Source: Victivallales bacterium (GTDB lineage: Bacteria > Verrucomicrobiota > Lentisphaeria > Oligosphaerales > Oligosphaeraceae). From it: a stretch of 6,521 nucleotides of DNA. The stretch covers positions 1 to 6,521 of the forward strand of contig JAFZZD010000352.1 in the NCBI GenBank assembly GCA_017615955.1, written 5' to 3'. Both the position numbers and the translations under genes were made by a program. The notes below the pieces were generated by a model. It had not been told where the DNA came from. It made no database searches and saw only the letters and a list, made by a program, of their open reading frames with translations. Positions 4,840 to 6,521 of this stretch are shown in pieces. Positions within the stretch are counted from its first letter, which is position 1. Each line of letters starts with the position of its first letter.

Positions 4840-6521
4840 ATGACCAAACTTGATCCTACCTGCATGGCGGACTGGCAACTTGCCGAAGCCGCGGAAGCCA
4901 CAATGAAGCCCCTCTCACAACTGGCGGAGGAACTGGGACTTCTCCAAGAGGAATTGATTCCAGCTGGAAGGCAACTGGCGAAAATCGACCAGAAGATGGT
5001 GCGCTCCAGGCTGGCTGGCCGTCCCCAGGGCAAATACATCGATGTAACTGCAATAACACCAACGCCATTGGGAGAAGGCAAGACAACCACGACAATGGGC
5101 CTGATTGAAGGCCTTGGAAAAATCGGCAAGAACGTGACAGGCGCAATTCGCCAGCCGTCAGGCGGTCCCACCTTCAACATCAAGGGTTCCGCAGCAGGTG
5201 GCGGCCTGGCCCAGTGCATCCCGCTGGCGCCATTCTCAATGGGCTTGACAGGCGACATTGACAAAATCACCAATGCACACAACCTGGCAATGGTGGCACT
5301 GACTTCAAGAATGCAGCACGAGCGCAATTATGACGACGCGGCTCTGGCAAGGCGCAACCTGAAGCGGCTGGACATCGACCCGCAGCAGGTCCAGATCAAG
5401 TGGGTCATGGACTTCTGCGCACAAGCGCTCCGCAACATCATCATCGGACGCGGCGGCAAGATGGACGGATATGAGATGGAATCAGGCTTCGCAATCTCCG
5501 TCTCCAGCGAGCTTATGGCAATCCTCGCCGTGTCTGACAGCCTGGCCGACATGCGCGAGCGCATCGGCAAGATGATCGTGGCACGCAGCAGAGGTGGCAA
5601 CAACATCACCACGGAAGACCTGGAAGTGGCGGGCGCAATGACTGCCTGGATGGCAGAAACGCTGAACCCAACGCTGGGACAGACCATGGAAGGACAGCCA
5701 GTCCTCATCCACGCTGGACCGTTCGCCAACATCGCCATCGGCCAAAGCTCCATAATTGCCGACAAAATCGGCACGGCGCTTTGCGACTACCACGTGACGG
5801 AGAGCGGCTTCGGCGCTGACATTGGATACGAGAAGTTCTGGAACCTGAAGTGCCGCTTCTCTGGCCTGGTGCCAAATGCAGTGGTTCTGGTGGCGACAAT
5901 ACGCGCCCTAAAGATGCACGGTGGCGGCCCAGAGGTCAAGCCCGGCATCAAGCTGGACGAGGCATACACCAAGGAAAACCTTGGTCTGCTGGAGAAAGGC
6001 TGCGAGAACCTGCTGGCCCACATCGAGACCGTCAAGAAGAGCGGAGTGCGCCCTGTGGTGTGCATAAACAGCTTCTACACCGATACGCCGGCGGAAATCG
6101 CGCTGGTCAAGAAGATTGCAGAAGAGGCGGGCGCATACGCGGCACTGTCACAGCACTGGCTGAAGGGCGGCGATGGTGCAATTGAACTGGCAGAGGCGGT
6201 TGTCGCAGCGGCAAACGAGGAGAACAACTTCCACTTCCTGTACCAGAATGACATTCCTCTTGCCCAGAGAATCGAAACCATCGCAAAAGAAGTCTATGGA
6301 GCGGACGCAGTGGAGTTCAAGCCAGAGGCACAGGCAAAATTGCAGCAGATCGAGCAGAACAGCCAGCTGGCTGGCCTGGGCGTCTGCATGGTCAAGACAC
6401 ACCTGAGCCTGTCCCACGACCCCACCATCAAGGGACGCCCGCGCGGCTGGACCTTGCCAGTGCGCGACATCCTCATCTACAATGGCGCTGGCTTCGTAGT
6501 GCCTGTGGCCGGAGACATCAA
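4840..6521 (+). CDS. fhs: Formate-tetrahydrofolate ligase (3' partial)
   Basis: This cytoplasmic enzyme uses ATP to join formate to tetrahydrofolate, giving 10-formyl-THF. That product feeds purine synthesis, initiator-tRNA formylation or, in acetogens, the methyl branch of the Wood-Ljungdahl pathway. The frame is open for 560 codons to the right edge with no stop. By comparison with the family about 30 residues are missing. Visible motifs are: the P-loop [11 protein letters not shown] (75-85, K81); [21 protein letters not shown] (102-122, R104); LTGDI and NAHNLA (136-150); [21 protein letters not shown] (284-304); [17 protein letters not shown] (318-334); [12 protein letters not shown] (351-362); the pterin-stacking F412 in INSFYTDT and W440 in SQHWLKGG; and [10 protein letters not shown] (519-528). 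The N-terminal [11 protein letters not shown] stretch and a slightly longer body mark the long form rather than the ~556-residue clostridial one. No other folate genes (folD, metF) are visible, so the pathway it serves here is open. GC reaches about 60% locally, higher than the preceding lipoprotein gene. Confidence 0.98.
   Translation, partial: MTKLDPTCMADWQLAEAAEATMKPLSQLAEELGLLQEELIPAGRQLAKIDQKMVRSRLAGRPQGKYIDVTAITPTPLGEGKTTTTMGLIEGLGKIGKNVTGAIRQPSGGPTFNIKGSAAGGGLAQCIPLAPFSMGLTGDIDKITNAHNLAMVALTSRMQHERNYDDAALARRNLKRLDIDPQQVQIKWVMDFCAQALRNIIIGRGGKMDGYEMESGFAISVSSELMAILAVSDSLADMRERIGKMIVARSRGGNNITTEDLEVAGAMTAWMAETLNPTLGQTMEGQPVLIHAGPFANIAIGQSSIIADKIGTALCDYHVTESGFGADIGYEKFWNLKCRFSGLVPNAVVLVATIRALKMHGGGPEVKPGIKLDEAYTKENLGLLEKGCENLLAHIETVKKSGVRPVVCINSFYTDTPAEIALVKKIAEEAGAYAALSQHWLKGGDGAIELAEAVVAAANEENNFHFLYQNDIPLAQRIETIAKEVYGADAVEFKPEAQAKLQQIEQNSQLAGLGVCMVKTHLSLSHDPTIKGRPRGWTLPVRDILIYNGAGFVVPVAGDI

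Noticed and set aside
4677..5327. 216-codon minus-strand open frame crossing the lipoprotein-fhs spacer
   Set aside because: It covers conserved fhs sequence including the P-loop on the opposite strand, and its translation shows no family features.

Overview
The window lies inside a tightly packed run of genes, all on the + strand. It holds six protein-coding genes, the first cut by the left edge and the last by the right edge. In order they are: a site-2 (RseP-type) membrane metalloprotease with several PDZ-like repeats; cytidylate kinase (cmk); an integral-membrane polyprenyl-phosphate sugar-1-phosphate transferase of the MraY/WecA family; nicotinate-nucleotide pyrophosphorylase (nadC); a small lipoprotein with a BamE/SmpA-OmlA-like pattern; and formate-tetrahydrofolate ligase (fhs). 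I see no tRNA, rRNA, CRISPR array, insertion sequence, attachment site or repeat family.

The organism looks like a Gram-negative bacterium of moderate GC (roughly 50-60% in the stretches I hand-counted). The RseP protease and the lipobox protein fit a diderm envelope. The sugar-phosphate transferase has a DNMDG motif, a PPARIFMGDAGS motif and a C-terminal RHISHRF motif. These, with the multi-PDZ protease and the MADWQ-type long formate-THF ligase, remind me of the PVC group (Planctomycetes, Verrucomicrobia, Lentisphaerae), most likely a Lentisphaerae/Verrucomicrobia relative. That placement is from recalled family patterns, not from a search.

Layout: 1-1721 protease (C-terminal ~570 residues); 1714-2406 cmk, overlapping the protease by 8 nt; 2425-3522 transferase after an 18-nt gap; 3522-4370 nadC, whose ATG shares one base with the preceding TAA; 4390-4776 lipoprotein after 19 nt; then a 63-nt spacer with a small imperfect hairpin; 4840 to the right edge, fhs. 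The overlaps and very short gaps argue for one transcript with translational coupling, at least from rseP to the lipoprotein gene. fhs may be in the same operon or have its own weak promoter in or before the 63-nt spacer, but I could not identify one.

Functionally the cluster mixes envelope work (membrane proteolysis, lipid-linked sugar assembly, a lipoprotein) with nucleotide and cofactor housekeeping (CMP/dCMP phosphorylation, NAD synthesis, one-carbon folate metabolism). No shared pathway joins all six. The arrangement is best read as a housekeeping operon rather than a dedicated new system. I found no convincing evidence of an undescribed system. The points most worth a second look are the four PDZ-like repeats in the protease, the low-GC lipoprotein with a cysteine pair, and the gene order itself.
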